Source of the DNA: Synechococcus sp. WH 8109
GTDB lineage: Bacteria > Cyanobacteriota > Cyanobacteriia > PCC-6307 > Cyanobiaceae
Length of the DNA: 64,000 nt
Assembly (NCBI RefSeq): GCF_000161795.2
Contig: NZ_CP006882.1
Coordinates: 124,001 to 188,000 of the forward strand
Direction of reading: 5' to 3'
The notes under the pieces were generated by a model. The model was not told where the DNA came from. It did no database searches and saw only the letters and a list, made by a program, of their open reading frames with translations. Shown here piece after piece: positions 1 through 9,823 of the stretch (position 1 is the first letter of the stretch; each line of letters begins with the position of its first letter). The position numbers and the translations under genes are program-made.

Positions 1-1
1 C

Positions 2-214
2 CAGGCCCGTTTGTTGTCGGCCAGCACGTTGGATCGAGCCCGGGTGTTGGTGCCGGCGTTGCCGGGGATCAAACGCCTCCAGAAGATCCTTTATACCCAG
101 ATGCAGCGGGCGATGTTGGCCCAGATCAGCCCTGAGCAGGCCTTAACAGCTGCGGCGTCGGAATGGAACCGTTACGCCCGTTCGCGGTGGCCTGAGGTTG
201 TCGGCAATTCTTAA
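2..214 (+). CDS. C-terminal end of a probable ABC transporter solute-binding protein (5' partial)
   Basis: The reading frame is open from the left edge of the window, so only about the last 70 residues are present and the true start lies outside. The tail contains a segment ending in SEWNRY that resembles the C-terminal helix of extracellular sugar-type solute-binding proteins (family 1), where a conserved Trp-Asn pair follows an Ala-rich helix. That resemblance is the only basis for the call. It is followed by rpaB on the same strand after about 90 bases. The family is moderately likely and the substrate unknown. Confidence 0.45.
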   Translation, partial: QARLLSASTLDRARVLVPALPGIKRLQKILYTQMQRAMLAQISPEQALTAAASEWNRYARSRWPEVVGNS

Positions 215-306
215 AACAATCGGTAAACCGGCTGCGCGCCAGGGTGTTTGCGTCGGTGTTTAGGCCCTGACCAGTAAGGTTGCAGCTCGTTAAGGGTTTG
301 ATTCGG

Positions 307-1068
307 ATGACGGGCGACCTGCCCTCACAACCCAAAGCGGCCATTCTTGTCGTTGATGACGAGGCTGCAGTCCGTCGTGTCCTGGTGATGCGCCTGCAGC
401 TGTCGGGCTACCGCGTCATATGTGCTGAGGACGGTGAACAGGCCCTTGAAATGTTCCACAACGAGTCCCCCGATCTGGTGGTGCTCGATGTGATGCTGCC
501 CAAGTTGGACGGCTTTGCAGTGTGCCGCCGCCTGCGGGCCGAATCTTGCGTGCCAATCATCTTCCTCTCTGCCGTTGAAGCCATTTCCGAGCGGGTGGCC
601 GGTCTGGATCTTGGCGCTGATGACTATCTTCCTAAACCCTTCAGCCCCAAGGAACTCGAAGCCCGCATCGCCACGATTCTGCGCCGGGTGGGCCGGGGCA
701 ATGCAGTGGTTGAAAGCCGTGAATTGCCCACGGGGCAAGGCGTTTTGCGGCTCGGCGATTTGGTGGTGGACACCAACCGACGCCAGGTGACCCGTGGATC
801 GGAGCGCATCAATCTCACTTACACGGAATTCAGCCTGTTGGAGTTGCTGTTTCGTGATCCCGGCCATGTCGTGCCCCGGGCCGAAATTTTGGAGCAGCTC
901 TGGGGGTATCCCCCCCGTCGAGCCGCTGACCTACGCGTGGTGGATGTCTACGTGGCGCGCTTGCGCGGAAAGCTCGAGCCGGATCCCCGTAACCCTGAGC
1001 TGATCCTTACTGTGCGGGGCATTGGCTACGCCTCCCAGCGCATGGGCGAGGCATCTGCTGCCGGTTGA
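307..1068 (+). CDS. rpaB: Response regulator RpaB (OmpR/PhoB family)
   Basis: Two-component transcription factor of 253 residues. The receiver domain (about residues 11-128) has the acidic pair VVDDE near the N-terminus, the phospho-acceptor Asp61 in VVLDVMLP and the conserved Lys in KPFSPKE. A winged-helix DNA-binding domain of OmpR type follows (about 150-248, ending in TVRGIGY). The sequence matches the cyanobacterial RpaB type, known to bind HLR1 sites and control high-light and photosystem genes such as those for photosystem I. An ATG at 307 is preferred; a TTG at 280 would add nine residues that do not look like part of the receiver fold. It lies just upstream of lysS on the same strand. 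Confidence 0.9.
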   Translation: MTGDLPSQPKAAILVVDDEAAVRRVLVMRLQLSGYRVICAEDGEQALEMFHNESPDLVVLDVMLPKLDGFAVCRRLRAESCVPIIFLSAVEAISERVAGLDLGADDYLPKPFSPKELEARIATILRRVGRGNAVVESRELPTGQGVLRLGDLVVDTNRRQVTRGSERINLTYTEFSLLELLFRDPGHVVPRAEILEQLWGYPPRRAADLRVVDVYVARLRGKLEPDPRNPELILTVRGIGYASQRMGEASAAG

Positions 1069-1112
1069 TCAACCCGCGGCCGGGCAGGATGGCGCCCGAC
1101 TGACCTGCTGCT

Positions 1113-2621
1113 GTGTCTGAGCTGCGCGACACCCGTCTGGAAAAGGCCAAGACGTTGGAAGAGCTGGGGCAGGGCCCCTATGCCCTCACCTTCTGCCCAA
1201 GCCATCGCATGGCCGGTCTGCAGGAGACCCATGCCGATCTGCCCAAGGGGGAAGAGCGGGATGTCAGCGTTTCCGTGGCGGGACGGGTGATGACCCGCCG
1301 GGTGATGGGAAAGCTGGCCTTTTTCACCCTGGCTGATGAGACGGGCTCCATCCAGCTGTTCCTGGAGAAGGCGGGTCTGGAAGCCCAGCAGGCGGGCTGG
1401 TTCAAACAGATCACCTCACTGGTGGACAGCGGCGACTGGCTCGGGGTGAGCGGCACCCTGCGTCGTACCGACCGTGGCGAGCTGTCGGTGAAAGTGAGCG
1501 ACTGGCGCATGCTCACCAAGGCGCTGCAGCCCCTTCCCGACAAGTGGCATGGTCTGGCCGACGTTGAGAAGCGCTACCGCCAGCGGTATCTGGATCTGGT
1601 GGTCTCCCCCGACAGCCGTGAGACCTTCCGTCGCCGGGCCCGCCTAGTGAGCGGCATTCGCCGCTGGCTCGATCAGCGTGATTTTCTCGAGATCGAGACC
1701 CCCGTGCTGCAGAGCGAACCCGGTGGCGCTGACGCGCGGCCGTTCGAGACCCACCACAACGCTCTCGACCTGCCCCTCACCCTCCGGATTGCCACCGAGT
1801 TGCACCTGAAGCGCCTGGTGGTGGGTGGCTTTGAGCGGGTCTATGAGCTGGGCCGGATCTTCCGCAATGAAGGGGTCAGCACGCGCCATAACCCCGAGTT
1901 CACCTCGGTGGAGATCTATCAGGCCTACAGCGATTACATCGGGATGATGGAGCTCACTGAACAGATGGTCAGCGCGGTGTGCCAGGAGGTCTGCGGCACG
2001 ACCACCATCACCTATCAGGGCACCGAGATCGATCTGGCACCGCCGTGGCGGCGCGCCACGATGCATGAGCTCGTGCAGGACGCGACGGGGCTTGATTTCA
2101 ACAGCTTCAGCAGCCGGGAGGCGGCGGCTGCGGCGATGACCGCCAAGGGCCTTCATGTGCCTGAGCTGGCCGACTCGGTGGGCCGTCTGCTCAATGAGGC
2201 CTTTGAGCAAGCGGTGGAAACGACCTTGATTCAGCCCACCTTCGTCACCGATTACCCGGTGGAGATTTCGCCCCTGGCTCGGCCCCATCGCAGCAAGCCC
2301 GGCTTGGTGGAACGGTTTGAGTTGTTCATCGTCGGCCGCGAGCACGCCAATGCCTTCAGTGAGCTCACCGATCCCGTGGATCAACGCCAGCGCCTGGAGG
2401 CCCAGCAGGCGCGCAAGGCGGCGGGTGATTTGGAGGCCCAGGGGTTGGACGAGGATTTCGTCACGGCCCTCGAGGTGGGCATGCCCCCCACCGGAGGTTT
2501 GGGGATCGGCATCGACCGGCTGGTGATGCTGCTCACCGACAGCCCTTCGATTCGGGACGTGATTGCCTTCCCGCTGTTGCGGCCGGAGTCCCGCAAGGGA
2601 GAACCACCCTCAGTGGAATAA
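1113..2621 (+). CDS. lysS: Lysyl-tRNA synthetase (class II)
   Basis: Charges tRNA-Lys with lysine in the cytoplasm. The 502-residue length is normal for bacterial LysS. An N-terminal OB-fold anticodon-binding domain (about residues 45-150, with [11 protein letters not shown]) precedes the class II catalytic core. Motif 1 lies around [10 protein letters not shown], motif 2 around [18 protein letters not shown], and motif 3 is [12 protein letters not shown] near the C-terminus. The start is GTG at 1113. It follows rpaB by 44 bases on the same strand, and a short conserved-looking gene begins 27 bases after its stop. Confidence 0.96.
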   Translation: MSELRDTRLEKAKTLEELGQGPYALTFCPSHRMAGLQETHADLPKGEERDVSVSVAGRVMTRRVMGKLAFFTLADETGSIQLFLEKAGLEAQQAGWFKQITSLVDSGDWLGVSGTLRRTDRGELSVKVSDWRMLTKALQPLPDKWHGLADVEKRYRQRYLDLVVSPDSRETFRRRARLVSGIRRWLDQRDFLEIETPVLQSEPGGADARPFETHHNALDLPLTLRIATELHLKRLVVGGFERVYELGRIFRNEGVSTRHNPEFTSVEIYQAYSDYIGMMELTEQMVSAVCQEVCGTTTITYQGTEIDLAPPWRRATMHELVQDATGLDFNSFSSREAAAAAMTAKGLHVPELADSVGRLLNEAFEQAVETTLIQPTFVTDYPVEISPLARPHRSKPGLVERFELFIVGREHANAFSELTDPVDQRQRLEAQQARKAAGDLEAQGLDEDFVTALEVGMPPTGGLGIGIDRLVMLLTDSPSIRDVIAFPLLRPESRKGEPPSVE

Positions 2622-2648
2622 TGGGAGGAGTGGCATGGTCCTATCCCC

Positions 2649-2912
2649 ATGAGTGGAGAACGCGTCGGGTTTCGCTTCAAGCACGCTGATGCCGTGGTCA
2701 AGCGGAATCCCCAGGGCCGTTCCCGCCGGGGATGGGTGATGGAGCCGGTGGAACAGACCACCAGCCGTGGCACCAAAATGCCCGCTTACCGCATCCGCTG
2801 GCGCGACAGTGAGCGCCCGGAAATTGTGCTTCAGCACATGCTGATTGCCGATCCGGATCCCACCCCTCCGCCCGAGGGTGTCAGCCTGGAGCCTCCTGCA
2901 CCCAAGGCCTGA
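2649..2912 (+). CDS. Small conserved-looking hypothetical protein, 87 aa
   Basis: No family is recognised. The protein is basic in its first half (many Arg and Lys around RVGFRFKHADAV and RNPQGRSRRG) and ends in a proline-rich acidic tail. There is no signal peptide or membrane segment. It begins with ATG 27 bases after lysS and is probably cotranscribed with it. Its stop is separated by a single base from the stop of the convergent coiled-coil gene on the other strand. A small nucleic-acid-associated or housekeeping accessory protein would fit the charge pattern, but this is a guess. Confidence 0.7.
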   Translation: MSGERVGFRFKHADAVVKRNPQGRSRRGWVMEPVEQTTSRGTKMPAYRIRWRDSERPEIVLQHMLIADPDPTPPPEGVSLEPPAPKA

Positions 2913-2913
2913 T

Positions 2914-3393
2914 CTAACTCAGCCCAGCGTCGCGGCGCATCTGTTCAAGCTCCTGTTCCGCTTCAAACAACGCCCAGTCCTTTTCCAGTGTTGAGGGGCT
3001 GGGCGTTTGCTTTTGCTGGTGAAGCTCCTGCAACTGTCGCTCCACCTCGTTGAAGCGGCGTCCCAGATCCTCCAGGTCGGCCCAGAGGGCGCGGCCCTGT
3101 TTCATCAGGCTGGTGAGATGTAGTTCGGCTCGCCCGGCTAGATCCGCTGCGCCGGCTGCCTTGGCACGCTCCACCCGGCTGCGCCAGGCCCGTACGTCCT
3201 CGGCCAGCCTCAGCAGCTGCTGGCGTTGCTGTTTCGCTTCGCCTTGCAGTTGTTGGCGTTGTCGTTGCAGAGCTGTCGCCCGATCCTTCAGGTGCTGTTC
3301 GCTGAACAGGTGGTCTTGAACGGGGTTGTTGCGCAGAAAGGCAGAGAGTCGGGCGTCCAGCTCCCGCTCCAACTGCTCCAGCCAGCTGCTCAT
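2914..3393 (-). CDS. Coiled-coil protein of the hercynine/ergothioneine operon, 159 aa
   Basis: Largely alpha-helical and rich in Gln, Arg, Leu and Glu, with heptad-like repeats over most of its length (about residues 35-150), so a long coiled coil is expected. There is no signal peptide or membrane segment. Its start codon overlaps the stop of the 77-residue gene upstream by the four bases ATGA, and both follow egtB and egtD. Proteins of this kind next to egtBD in cyanobacteria are annotated as hercynine metabolism protein; the biochemical role is not known to me. It has no visible catalytic motif, so a scaffold or regulatory role is only an inference from the coiled coil. Confidence 0.75.
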   Translation of the reverse strand: MSSWLEQLERELDARLSAFLRNNPVQDHLFSEQHLKDRATALQRQRQQLQGEAKQQRQQLLRLAEDVRAWRSRVERAKAAGAADLAGRAELHLTSLMKQGRALWADLEDLGRRFNEVERQLQELHQQKQTPSPSTLEKDWALFEAEQELEQMRRDAGLS

Positions 3394-3623
3394 GCCTCGC
3401 CCGGGGTGGTGATCAACGGTTTTTCGATCTCTTTCTCCAGGGGCTCGATCGCGGCTGTTTTGGAGTTGAGGATCATCTGGGTGAGTTGCGCTGCTTTCAC
3501 TTCTCCCACTTCACCTTCCAGTTCTCCCAGGCGATCGAAGGCTGCCATGTACACCGCCTCAAGGTCTTGGATGAGCTGTTCACGCTGCTGTTTGATCGCC
3601 TGACGTCGTTCGTCTGATTTCAT
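3390..3623 (-). CDS. Hercynine metabolism small protein, 77 aa
   Basis: A short helical protein with a charged N-terminal half (QQREQLIQDLEAVYMAAFDR) and a C-terminal tail with paired Lys-Pro and Thr-Pro residues. It sits directly downstream of egtD (45-base gap) and overlaps the start of the 159-residue coiled-coil gene by four bases, which suggests translational coupling. Small proteins in this position in marine cyanobacteria are named hercynine metabolism small protein by association with EgtD/EgtB. No catalytic residues are evident. It may form a complex with the larger coiled-coil partner (inference). Confidence 0.75.
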   Translation of the reverse strand: MKSDERRQAIKQQREQLIQDLEAVYMAAFDRLGELEGEVGEVKAAQLTQMILNSKTAAIEPLEKEIEKPLITTPGEA

Positions 3624-3668
3624 GCCGCCTGAGCTCCTGGGCTCCGTCTGTGGGATAAGTCTGTGGGC

Positions 3669-4622
3669 TCAGTTTGCCGGCAAAAGCAGATGCAGAGCGA
3701 TCTGCTGGTGTGGATCGGTCCAGCTGTGTTGGATCCGCCAGCCGGCCTGGGCCGCGAGAGCGGTCGCCGCGGCCGCCGAGTATTTGACGCTGTGTTCGGT
3801 GATCCAGGCGTCGCCCTGGCGAAAGAACCAGGTCTCACCGCCCAGGTGCACGGTCTGATCCTGTCGGCTCACCAGCGCCATTTCGATGCGCTGCTGCTGT
3901 GCCTCCCAGCGGGCCCGGTAGCGGAACCGCTTGGGATTGGCATCGCCCTGGAGGTCCCGGTTGAGCCGCAGCAGCAGGTTGCGGGCGAAGGCTGCGGACA
4001 CGCCGGCGGCATCGTTGTAGGCGGCTTCCATCAGGGCCGGCTCGCGGGGTTGATCCAGCCCCAGCAGCAGCGGCCCTCCAGCCAGCAGCTGCCGGGCGTT
4101 GCGCAGGAAGTCCACAGCCTCTTCCGGGGTGAAGTTACCCAAGGAGCTGCCAGGAAAGAAGCCGATGCGTCGTTGGCCGTCTATGGCTGGATGCTGCGGC
4201 AGCTGCTCCAAGCGGGTGTGGTCACAGCAGATGCCGACCATGGCGGTGTTGGGGTGTCGGGCTGCGAGGCCGGAGAGGGCTTCCTTCAGGGCGCTGAGGC
4301 TGATGTCCAAGGCGGCGAAGACGCTGCTGCCCAGAGCTGTGAGCAGCGGATCCACCTTGCGGGCGTTGCCGATGCCGAATTCCACCACCAGCCCAGGGCC
4401 CGTGGCGGCGGCGATGGCGGGTGCGTTGTCTTCCAACAGGGCGATTTCCCGTTGGGTGAGGGTGTATTCCGGCTGCCGGCAGATCTCGGCGAACAGACGT
4501 GATCCTTCGGCGTCGTAGAGCAACCAGGCCGGCAGTTGGCAAGGGTTGCGCTGCAATCCGTCTCGAACCAGGCGCTGCAGATCCGCTTGGGGTGGGTGGA
4601 GGTTGAGCAGGCTGATGCTCAT
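3669..4622 (-). CDS. egtD: L-histidine N-alpha-methyltransferase EgtD
   Basis: Trimethylates histidine with S-adenosylmethionine to give hercynine, the first step of ergothioneine synthesis. The 317-residue length fits EgtD. The methyltransferase core shows the SAM-binding motif VVEFGIGNARK followed by ALDIS, and the family signature FFPGSSLGNFTPEEA. The ATG at 4622 overlaps the egtB stop by four bases (ATGA); the frame stays open upstream inside egtB, but that extension has no EgtD character. It is the second gene of an egtB-egtD-small protein-coiled coil operon. Confidence 0.93.
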   Translation of the reverse strand: MSISLLNLHPPQADLQRLVRDGLQRNPCQLPAWLLYDAEGSRLFAEICRQPEYTLTQREIALLEDNAPAIAAATGPGLVVEFGIGNARKVDPLLTALGSSVFAALDISLSALKEALSGLAARHPNTAMVGICCDHTRLEQLPQHPAIDGQRRIGFFPGSSLGNFTPEEAVDFLRNARQLLAGGPLLLGLDQPREPALMEAAYNDAAGVSAAFARNLLLRLNRDLQGDANPKRFRYRARWEAQQQRIEMALVSRQDQTVHLGGETWFFRQGDAWITEHSVKYSAAAATALAAQAGWRIQHSWTDPHQQIALHLLLPAN

Positions 4623-5767
4623 CGAGCCAGACGGATGCCGGCCGCCATCCAGCGGTTCGCTGGCGGGAAAAAATTGCGGTAATTGTCGCGTTCGTGGCCC
4701 GGGGGCGTGAGCCAGCTGCTGCCCCGTAGCACCATTTGGGAGCTCATGAATTTGCCGTTGTATTCGCCGATGGCACCCTCCACCGGGCGAAAGCCGGGAT
4801 AGGGTCTGTAGGAACTGGCGGTCCACTGCCACAGCGCCCGGTGGGCGTGCTGCATGGCGGCGCCATGCAGGCCAAGGGCGTGTTCCCATTCCGCTTCGGT
4901 GGGGAGCCGGGCACCGCTCCAGCGCGCATAGGCATCCGCTTCGAACCAGCTCAGATGCCGCACAGGTGCCTGGGGGTCTCGGCAGCGGCGGCCCGCCAGG
5001 GTGAATTCATGGTTGTTCTCCCGCCAGTAGCGCGGCGCCTGCCACTGGTGCTGTTGCACCAAGGCCCAGCCTTCACTCATCCATAGCTCGGGACGTTGAT
5101 AGCCCCCATCGGCGATGAAGCCGGCGTAGCCGGCGTTGCTCACCAGGGTGTTGCTCAGCTCAAACGGCTCCAGCCACACCCGGTGCCGCGGCGTCTCGTT
5201 GTCGAAGTGGAATCCCTCGCTCTGATGGCCGATCTCCGTCAACCCGCCGGGGCAGGCCAGCCACTGCTCCTCCTCCAGGGTCAGGGTCAGCTCATCTTCA
5301 AGGTTGTAGACGGGTTCCAACGGCTGACGGTTGAAGCCATCCAAGAGGTCCATCAGCAGCAGTTCCTGGTGCTGTTGCTCGTGCTGCAGGCCGAGCTGCA
5401 CCAAGGCCTCAACCCCTTCAGGCGGGTCCTGCAGCAGTGCTTCTAGACCGGCATCCACCCGTTGACGCCAGGCCAGCACCGCGCCGATGGCCGGACGGCT
5501 GAGCAGGCCCCGCTGCGGTCGGGGGTGACGCGCTCCGACGGAGTCGTAATAGGAGTTGAACTGATAGCTCCAGAGCGGGTCGCAGGCCTGATGTTCCGCT
5601 GCATAGGGCTGCAGCACGAAGGTTTCAAAGAACCAGTTGGTGTGGCCCAGATGCCATTTGGGAGGGCTGGCATCGGCCATCCCCTGGAGCATCAGGTCTT
5701 CCGGTTCCAGAGGCGCGATCATTGCTTCGCTGCGGCGCCGCACCGCCAGCAGAGTGTCCAGCAGCAC
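4619..5767 (-). CDS. egtB: Ergothioneine biosynthesis sulfoxide synthase EgtB
   Basis: Non-heme iron enzyme that joins hercynine to a thiol (cysteine or gamma-glutamylcysteine) by oxidative C-S bond formation. The N-terminal DinB-like half carries the probable iron ligands His42 (in HLGHTNW) and His129/His133 (in HEQQHQE). The C-terminal half is a formylglycine-generating-enzyme-like domain (about 175-382) with GARLPTEAEWEHA and VLRGGS-type elements (here VLRGSSW). Its 382 residues are slightly short for the family but both domains are complete. The start is GTG, 65 bases from the divergent pseudokinase start. Which thiol is used cannot be read from the sequence. Confidence 0.92.
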   Translation of the reverse strand: MLLDTLLAVRRRSEAMIAPLEPEDLMLQGMADASPPKWHLGHTNWFFETFVLQPYAAEHQACDPLWSYQFNSYYDSVGARHPRPQRGLLSRPAIGAVLAWRQRVDAGLEALLQDPPEGVEALVQLGLQHEQQHQELLLMDLLDGFNRQPLEPVYNLEDELTLTLEEEQWLACPGGLTEIGHQSEGFHFDNETPRHRVWLEPFELSNTLVSNAGYAGFIADGGYQRPELWMSEGWALVQQHQWQAPRYWRENNHEFTLAGRRCRDPQAPVRHLSWFEADAYARWSGARLPTEAEWEHALGLHGAAMQHAHRALWQWTASSYRPYPGFRPVEGAIGEYNGKFMSSQMVLRGSSWLTPPGHERDNYRNFFPPANRWMAAGIRLAR

Positions 5768-5832
5768 GGGCTCGATCCATCCTTCGCGGACCCTAGGGGG
5801 TGCGGCAAACCATCGGTACCATCAGCCCATCG

Positions 5833-7470
5833 ATGCGGCTGAATCCCTTGAGCGGTTCCGGCACGGTGCTGGTGGAGCGATATCGCCTGGAGGAACGCCT
5901 GAGTGGACCCGATCCGCTGCGTGGTTCTTTGTGGCGTGCGGTGGATGTGATGGCGGGTGATCTGCCGGTGGCCATTCGCCAACTGGAGACATCGGAATCC
6001 CAGGAGCGGTTGCAAGGGGTTTGGCCACACATGCAGATGCTGTCGCATCCCCAGTCGCCCCGCTGCGGTGAGCTGGTGGAACTGGATGGGGCGTTGTGGC
6101 TTGTGCGTGATTGGCAGGACGGCATCTCCTACGACCTGCTGCTGCATCAAAGGCGGTTCAGTGCGGATGAGGTTCTTCTGTTGCTGCGCCAGTTGCTGCC
6201 GGTGCTTGCGGTGTGGCATGGCCGCGGGCTGGTGCACGGTGATCTGAATGCCCGCCATCTGCTGCGCCGAAACAGCGATGGCTTACCGGTGTTGCTGGAG
6301 GGTGGCGGGGTGCAGCGGCAGGGCACTACCCCTTTGGATGCTCCCTGGCGCGATCTGCACGATCTTGGGCTCACCGCCCTGGTGTTGCTTGGTGGGCCGG
6401 CGAGCGAGGACGGATGCTGGCCAGAGGGCCTGGAGCTCGAGGCGGGATTTCGTCAGGTGCTGGAGCGCCTGCTCTCTGAGGCACCGGAGCGCCGTTTTGC
6501 TGAGGTTGCTGAGGTGCTGCAGGTCCTGGAGTCGGTGGGTTTGCCCGCATCCGAACCGGAGATCGTCGTCTCAGCACGAAGCAGTCGGGTCTTGGCTCGC
6601 GAGCAGGGAGCGGAGGGTCGTCTCTGGCCCGTGGTGGTTGTGCTGGGTCTATCGGCGTTGGTGGGTTCTGCCATCGGCTGGCTGCTGCTCTCGCGCAGCT
6701 CACCTGTAGACATTGCATCTGACCTTGCGGGCCACAAACCTGCCGTCAGCTTGGCGCCGGCGGCGCTGGATCACCGCCAGCAGCTGTTCAGCCGTTTGCG
6801 GGCACTTCAGGTGAATCGCGGCTGGTTTCTCCAGCTTGTGGATGCCAGCCAGCCCAGCGCGGAGTCGCTGGAGGCTGCGCCGTTGCCAAGGGCCTGGACC
6901 GAGCTGGCCGAGGAATGGCTGGCTCGGATTGAGCAGCTGCCGCCGACGATCAGAGTCCGCTTGGGCCGTCTGAGCGATGGGGACTGGGAGCAGACGCGTC
7001 AGGCGTTGGTGCAGCAGGGTGTACATCTGCACGTGGTGGAGCACTTGGTCAGTGCTGGTTCTCATGTGCTGCTGCCGAGGTCCATGCAGGGCTGGAAACC
7101 TGCCGAACCCTTTCTTCAGCTCTGGATTGCAGCGGCGATGCAGAGCCTCAATGACGTCGAAATCGTGCGGCTCAAAGCGTGCCCGCTGGAGCCCACCAAC
7201 ACGTCGTTGCGCATCCCTGCCGGTGGTGCCCGTTTGCTGCTCGTTGAGGTGCCTGCCAGGGATACGTTGGCCTTGGACATCAGCGGCACCCCCCTGATGC
7301 AGATGATGGTGTTTGGTGCCAGTGGCCAGGTGGAGGGTGAGCGTGGCCCACTGCGGGTGACTCGGATTGCGCCTGAAGCCGGTTCCCCCTTACAGGTGCT
7401 GGTCTTCAACGAGGGCGTTTCCTCGGATGCATTCACTTTGGTTTGCTTGGCAGACCCGCGCGATCAGTAG
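5833..7470 (+). CDS. Membrane-anchored Ser/Thr pseudokinase-like protein
   Basis: The first 240 residues have the outline of a protein kinase but lack its key residues. The VAIK lysine is replaced (VAIR, Arg49), the HRD-type loop reads HGDLNARH with the metal-binding Asn replaced by His, the DFG motif is replaced by EGGG, and no glycine-rich loop is visible. A hydrophobic helix (about 264-286) follows, then about 260 residues with no recognised domain, which should lie outside the cytoplasm. An ATG at 5833 is preferred over a GTG at 5800. It overlaps the convergent smpB by 7 bases. Likely a signalling scaffold rather than an active kinase (inference). Confidence 0.8.
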   Translation: MRLNPLSGSGTVLVERYRLEERLSGPDPLRGSLWRAVDVMAGDLPVAIRQLETSESQERLQGVWPHMQMLSHPQSPRCGELVELDGALWLVRDWQDGISYDLLLHQRRFSADEVLLLLRQLLPVLAVWHGRGLVHGDLNARHLLRRNSDGLPVLLEGGGVQRQGTTPLDAPWRDLHDLGLTALVLLGGPASEDGCWPEGLELEAGFRQVLERLLSEAPERRFAEVAEVLQVLESVGLPASEPEIVVSARSSRVLAREQGAEGRLWPVVVVLGLSALVGSAIGWLLLSRSSPVDIASDLAGHKPAVSLAPAALDHRQQLFSRLRALQVNRGWFLQLVDASQPSAESLEAAPLPRAWTELAEEWLARIEQLPPTIRVRLGRLSDGDWEQTRQALVQQGVHLHVVEHLVSAGSHVLLPRSMQGWKPAEPFLQLWIAAAMQSLNDVEIVRLKACPLEPTNTSLRIPAGGARLLLVEVPARDTLALDISGTPLMQMMVFGASGQVEGERGPLRVTRIAPEAGSPLQVLVFNEGVSSDAFTLVCLADPRDQ

Positions 7471-7964
7471 CGCTCCATTGCCGCTTTCACATCCTTTTTT
7501 GATTGCTTCTCTTTTTCAGCAGCGCGCTTGTCGTGCAATTTGCGACCTTTGCCTAGCCCGATGGTGAGCTTGATCCAGGACCCCTTGAGGTGAATGTTGA
7601 GGGGGATCAGCGTCAGCCCTTTTTGATCCACCAGACCGCGCAGCTTGTTGATCTCATGGCGATGGGCCAGCAGTTTCCGGGTGCGCAGCGGGTCGTGGTT
7701 GAAGTAGCTGCCGGCGTGGGTGTGGGGTGAGATGTGCACGTTGTGCAACTGCAGTTCCCCATTGCGGATCAGGCAGAAGCCATCGCGCAGGTTGGCTTTG
7801 CCGTTGCGGATCGATTTCACCTCGGTGCCCACTAGCTCGATGCCGGTTTCCAGGGTTTCGAGGATTTCGTACTGGTGACGGGCCTGACGGTTGTCCGCCA
7901 GCATCCGATTGGCAGCGGCCCGTGCTGCGGCTGCGGCTGCTTTTTTCGCTCCTCCCTTGGCCAT
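7464..7964 (-). CDS. smpB: SsrA-binding protein SmpB
   Basis: Partner of tmRNA in rescue of stalled ribosomes. The 166-residue protein has an Ala-rich basic N-terminal extension (about 25 residues) before the SmpB core, which shows [19 protein letters not shown] and [10 protein letters not shown]. It ends in the usual Lys/Arg-rich tail that becomes helical on the ribosome. The ATG at 7964 was chosen because residues upstream are unlike SmpB. It is divergent from ruvB, with 50 bases between the starts. The tmRNA gene itself is not in this window. Confidence 0.95.
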   Translation of the reverse strand: MAKGGAKKAAAAAARAAANRMLADNRQARHQYEILETLETGIELVGTEVKSIRNGKANLRDGFCLIRNGELQLHNVHISPHTHAGSYFNHDPLRTRKLLAHRHEINKLRGLVDQKGLTLIPLNIHLKGSWIKLTIGLGKGRKLHDKRAAEKEKQSKKDVKAAMERY

Positions 7965-8014
7965 GGTTGCGGCTGTGTCTTCCGACCCTATCCAGGTCTG
8001 GGTACCCTGCCTGC

Positions 8015-9061
8015 ATGGCGATTGTCTCCTCCAGTTCCGGTCGCAAGCCACCCCGCCGCCCCGAAGCGCTGGTGGACCCCCAGCCGGCCCCTGAAGAGGT
8101 GGTGAGTCGGCCGGAGGACAAGCTTCGGCCCCAGTTCCTGGACGACTACATCGGTCAGAGCGAGCTTAAGCAGGTGCTGGGTATTGCGGTGGAAGCGGCC
8201 CTGGGTCGTGGGGATGCCCTGGATCATGTGCTGCTCTATGGCCCGCCAGGTTTGGGCAAAACCACCATGGCCATGGTGCTTGCAGAAGAAATGGGGGTGC
8301 AGTGCAAGGTCACCAGTGCACCGGCCTTGGAACGCCCGCGCGACATCGTCGGTTTGTTGGTGAACCTGCAGCCCCGCGATCTGCTGTTCATTGACGAGAT
8401 TCATCGCCTCAGCCGGGTGGCGGAAGAGCTGCTTTATCCAGCGATGGAAGACCGTCGCCTCGATCTCACCGTCGGCAAGGGCAGCACGGCGCGCTCCCGC
8501 TCCCTCGATTTGCCCCCCTTCACTTTGGTGGGGGCCACCACCCGCGCCGGATCGCTGAGTTCCCCGCTGCGGGACCGGTTTGGCCTGATCCAGCGGTTGG
8601 AGTTTTACGGCCAAGGAGATCTGGAAGCGATCGTGGATCGCACCGCCGGGCTGATCGGGGTCGCCCTCACGCCGGAGGCCCGCAGCAGCATTGCCGCCTC
8701 CTGTCGCGGCACGCCCCGGATTGCCAATCGCCTGCTTCGCCGGGTGCGGGATGTGGCCAGTGTCCGTGGCGGCGGCGGTGGAGTTATTGATCAGGCCCTG
8801 GTCGGCGATGCCCTGAGCCTGCACCGCGTTGACCATCGCGGCCTCGATGCCAGCGATCGGCGCTTGCTGCAGCTGCTGATCGACCACCACGGTGGCGGCC
8901 CGGTGGGGCTCGAGACCCTGGCAGCGGCCCTCGGGGATGACCCCGTCACCCTGGAGACAGTGGTTGAGCCGTTTTTGTTGCAGCAGGGGTTGCTGATGCG
9001 TACCCCCCGTGGCCGCATGGTCACGGATGCGGCCCGCAGTCATCTGGCGGAGGCGGCATGA
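8015..9061 (+). CDS. ruvB: Holliday junction branch migration DNA helicase RuvB
   Basis: AAA+ ATPase motor of the RuvAB complex in homologous recombination. The 348-residue protein has a short basic N-terminal extension, then [12 protein letters not shown], Walker A at about 76-83 (GPPGLGKT), Walker [10 protein letters not shown], sensor 1 GATTRAG, the arginine-finger region SPLRDRFG and a C-terminal winged helix. The ATG at 8015 is the start; the frame is open further upstream across the smpB start but that part is not RuvB. It heads an overlapping five-gene operon: its stop overlaps the next start as ATGA. Confidence 0.96.
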   Translation: MAIVSSSSGRKPPRRPEALVDPQPAPEEVVSRPEDKLRPQFLDDYIGQSELKQVLGIAVEAALGRGDALDHVLLYGPPGLGKTTMAMVLAEEMGVQCKVTSAPALERPRDIVGLLVNLQPRDLLFIDEIHRLSRVAEELLYPAMEDRRLDLTVGKGSTARSRSLDLPPFTLVGATTRAGSLSSPLRDRFGLIQRLEFYGQGDLEAIVDRTAGLIGVALTPEARSSIAASCRGTPRIANRLLRRVRDVASVRGGGGGVIDQALVGDALSLHRVDHRGLDASDRRLLQLLIDHHGGGPVGLETLAAALGDDPVTLETVVEPFLLQQGLLMRTPRGRMVTDAARSHLAEAA

Positions 9062-9822
9062 ACCGGCTTCTCATCCTGTTGTTGAGTCTGGTGCTGGCGC
9101 TGCCCGTGCAGGCCCTGGATCTTCAAGGGCTCTACGAGCAGGCACTGACGGCGAGCCGTCAGGGTGATTTTGTGCAGGCGCTGCTCCTGTGGGATCGCTT
9201 CCTTGAGCAGGTCCCTGAGGATGCAGCAGCGCTGAGCAACCGCGGCAATGTGCGTCTGGCCCTTGGTGATCTGTCTGGGGCGATCGAAGACCAGACCGCT
9301 TCGATTGTTCTGGCGCCGGAGGAAAGTGACCCTCACTTGAACCGGGGCACGGCCGAGGAAACGCTTCAGGACTGGTCCGCGGCAGCGGACGACTATCTCT
9401 GGATCCTGGAGCGGGATCCGCAGGATGCTTCAGCCCTCTACAACCTGGCCAATGTGCGCGGTTCGCAGGGGGACTGGCCTGAGGCGCGAGAGCTTTACGG
9501 CCAGGCTGCCCTCGCCCGCCCCGGCTTCGCCATGGCCCGCTCCAGCGAGGCCTTGGCGGCCTGGCAAGCGGGGGATCTGGAGTTTGCGGAGGCGGAATTG
9601 CGAAAATTGATTCGTCGATACCCTTTGTTTGCTGACGCTCGGGCGGCCCTCAGTGGCCTGCTCTGGCGAGAAGGATCCAGTGGTGAAGCGGAAAGCCACT
9701 GGGCCGCGGCTGCTGGGCTTGATCAGCGTTACCGCCAGGCCGACTGGTTGCAGCAGGTGCGCCGCTGGCCACCACAGCCGACAGCGGATCTGATGGCGTT
9801 CCTGGCCTTGGAGGCGTCCTGA
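9058..9822 (+). CDS. Exported tetratricopeptide repeat protein
   Basis: 254 residues. A hydrophobic signal sequence covers about residues 1-20 ([16 protein letters not shown]), so the protein is exported, probably to the periplasm or thylakoid lumen. At least four TPR-like helical pairs follow, for instance around [20 protein letters not shown] and [21 protein letters not shown] proteins act as protein-binding scaffolds. Translation is coupled to ruvB through ATGA, and its stop is one base from the next gene's start. The partner is unknown. Several TPR lumen proteins in cyanobacteria help photosystem assembly, but nothing here proves that. Confidence 0.85.
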   Translation: MNRLLILLLSLVLALPVQALDLQGLYEQALTASRQGDFVQALLLWDRFLEQVPEDAAALSNRGNVRLALGDLSGAIEDQTASIVLAPEESDPHLNRGTAEETLQDWSAAADDYLWILERDPQDASALYNLANVRGSQGDWPEARELYGQAALARPGFAMARSSEALAAWQAGDLEFAEAELRKLIRRYPLFADARAALSGLLWREGSSGEAESHWAAAAGLDQRYRQADWLQQVRRWPPQPTADLMAFLALEAS

Positions 9823-9823
9823 G

